A stretch of DNA of 64,000 nucleotides, taken from NCBI GenBank assembly GCA_031216755.1, contig JARUHG010000001.1, forward strand, positions 930,001 through 994,000, read 5' to 3'. Source of the DNA: Lysobacter arvi. GTDB taxonomy: Bacteria; Pseudomonadota; Gammaproteobacteria; Xanthomonadales; Xanthomonadaceae. Numbering within the stretch: position 1 is the first letter of the stretch; each line of letters starts with the position of its first letter. Made by a program: the position numbers and the translations under genes. This document shows positions 63,603 to 64,000 of this stretch, one piece after another. Below the pieces are notes generated by a model. It had not been told where the DNA came from. It saw nothing but the letters and a program-made list of their open reading frames with translations, and did no database searches.

Positions 63603-64000
63603 TTACTCGGACTTGTTGCCCAGCTGCTCGCGCAGCAGCGCGCCCAGCTTGGTGGTGCCGCTGGAGGCTTCCGACGAGGCGCGGTTGTAATCGGCCAGCG
63701 CTTCCTGCTGCTCGGCTTCGTCCTTGGCCTTGATCGACAGCTGCATCGAGCGGCCCTTGCGGTCGTTGCCGATGATCTTGGCTTCGACTTCCTGGCCGAC
63801 CTTCAGGTACTGGGAAGCGTCTTCGACGCGCTCCTTGGCGATGTCGCGGGCGGCGATGTAGCCCTCCACGCCATTGTCCAGTTCGACGGTCGCGCCCTTG
63901 GCGTCGACTTCCTTCACCTTGCCGCGGACGATCGAGCCCTTGGCGTTGGACGCCACGTACTGGCCCATCGGGTCCTGCTCAAGCTGCTTGACGCCCAGGC
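63603..64000 (-). CDS. rpsA: 30S ribosomal protein S1, C-terminal part
   Basis: The frame runs off the right edge, so the protein's N-terminus lies outside the window. The visible 130 residues include an S1 RNA-binding repeat (GSIVRGKVKEVDAKGATVELDNGVEGYIAARDI, GQEVEAKIIGNDRKGRSMQLSIKAK) and the typical S1 tail TTKLGALLREQLGNKSE. The direction and neighbour ihfB match the conserved rpsA-ihfB pair. Confidence 0.97.
   Translation of the reverse strand, partial: LGVKQLEQDPMGQYVASNAKGSIVRGKVKEVDAKGATVELDNGVEGYIAARDIAKERVEDASQYLKVGQEVEAKIIGNDRKGRSMQLSIKAKDEAEQQEALADYNRASSEASSGTTKLGALLREQLGNKSE

Overview
The window looks like a chromosomal segment of a high-GC gammaproteobacterium of the Xanthomonadaceae, closest in feel to Lysobacter or a relative. 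This rests on a CopL-type leader protein in front of copAB, the order galU - capD-like - wecA-like - lapB - lapA - ihfB - rpsA, a PsrA-type regulator in front of a fad operon, G/C-rich third codon positions throughout, and many GTG/TTG or tightly overlapping starts. It contains about 64 protein genes and two tRNAs. I see no rRNA, prophage, insertion sequence, integrase or CRISPR array. Both ends cut a gene: a glycogen-debranching-type enzyme on the left and ribosomal protein S1 on the right.

Region 1 (1-15.8 kb) is an accessory stress and envelope region. It holds an LLM-class flavoprotein, a rhodopsin-transducer-like protein with no rhodopsin nearby, a DUF6766 membrane protein and a large HPII-type catalase with a lysine/alanine-rich N-terminal extension. 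These are followed by a CorA-type transporter, a zinc alcohol/formaldehyde dehydrogenase and two lipoproteins (DUF4142; secreted-repeat type). Next come a block of membrane proteins around an SDR-DoxX fusion, an FAD oxidoreductase with a Rieske tail, and a ferritin-like protein. No function ties all of these together in the sequence; oxidative, desiccation or carbon-starvation stress is my inference.

Region 2 (15.8-23 kb) has an orphan NarL/RcsB-type response regulator and a complete copper-resistance cluster: copL, copA multicopper oxidase, copB, the Cu(I) P-type ATPase and a CueR-type MerR regulator. A CueR-type promoter with a 19-bp spacer and an internal dyad precedes the ATPase.

Region 3 (23-41 kb) is core metabolism. 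It has tRNA-Ala and tRNA-Glu, a DUF1249 gene, and the PEP-synthase regulatory protein divergent from ppsA. It continues with an MscS channel, oligoribonuclease, DUF2721, tadA, the methylcitrate-cycle pair acnD and prpF with an SRPBCC gene between them, guaB-guaA, folD, a DUF1244 gene and an alpha/beta hydrolase.

Region 4 (40.6-50.7 kb, all minus strand) carries molybdenum-cofactor genes (moeB with an N-terminal rhodanese, moeA, mobA). It then follows the conserved der - bamB - yfgM - rodZ - pilW - rlmN - ndk order, but lacks the ispG and hisS that sit between rodZ and yfgM in E. coli. Region 5 (50.8-55.4 kb) has a PsrA-like TetR regulator with a perfect PsrA-type operator next to its promoter, followed by fadB- and fadA-type beta-oxidation genes. 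Region 6 (55.5-64 kb) has a glycine-zipper lipoprotein, CsaA-like and PuuB-like genes, then the galU to rpsA envelope block.

I found no convincing complete, previously undescribed system. The best leads are the orphan ASRT-like gene, a terminator-like hairpin in the ndk leader, the PsrA- and CueR-type operators, dispersed GC-rich inverted repeats, and a cysteine-containing duplication in the CopA methionine-rich region.
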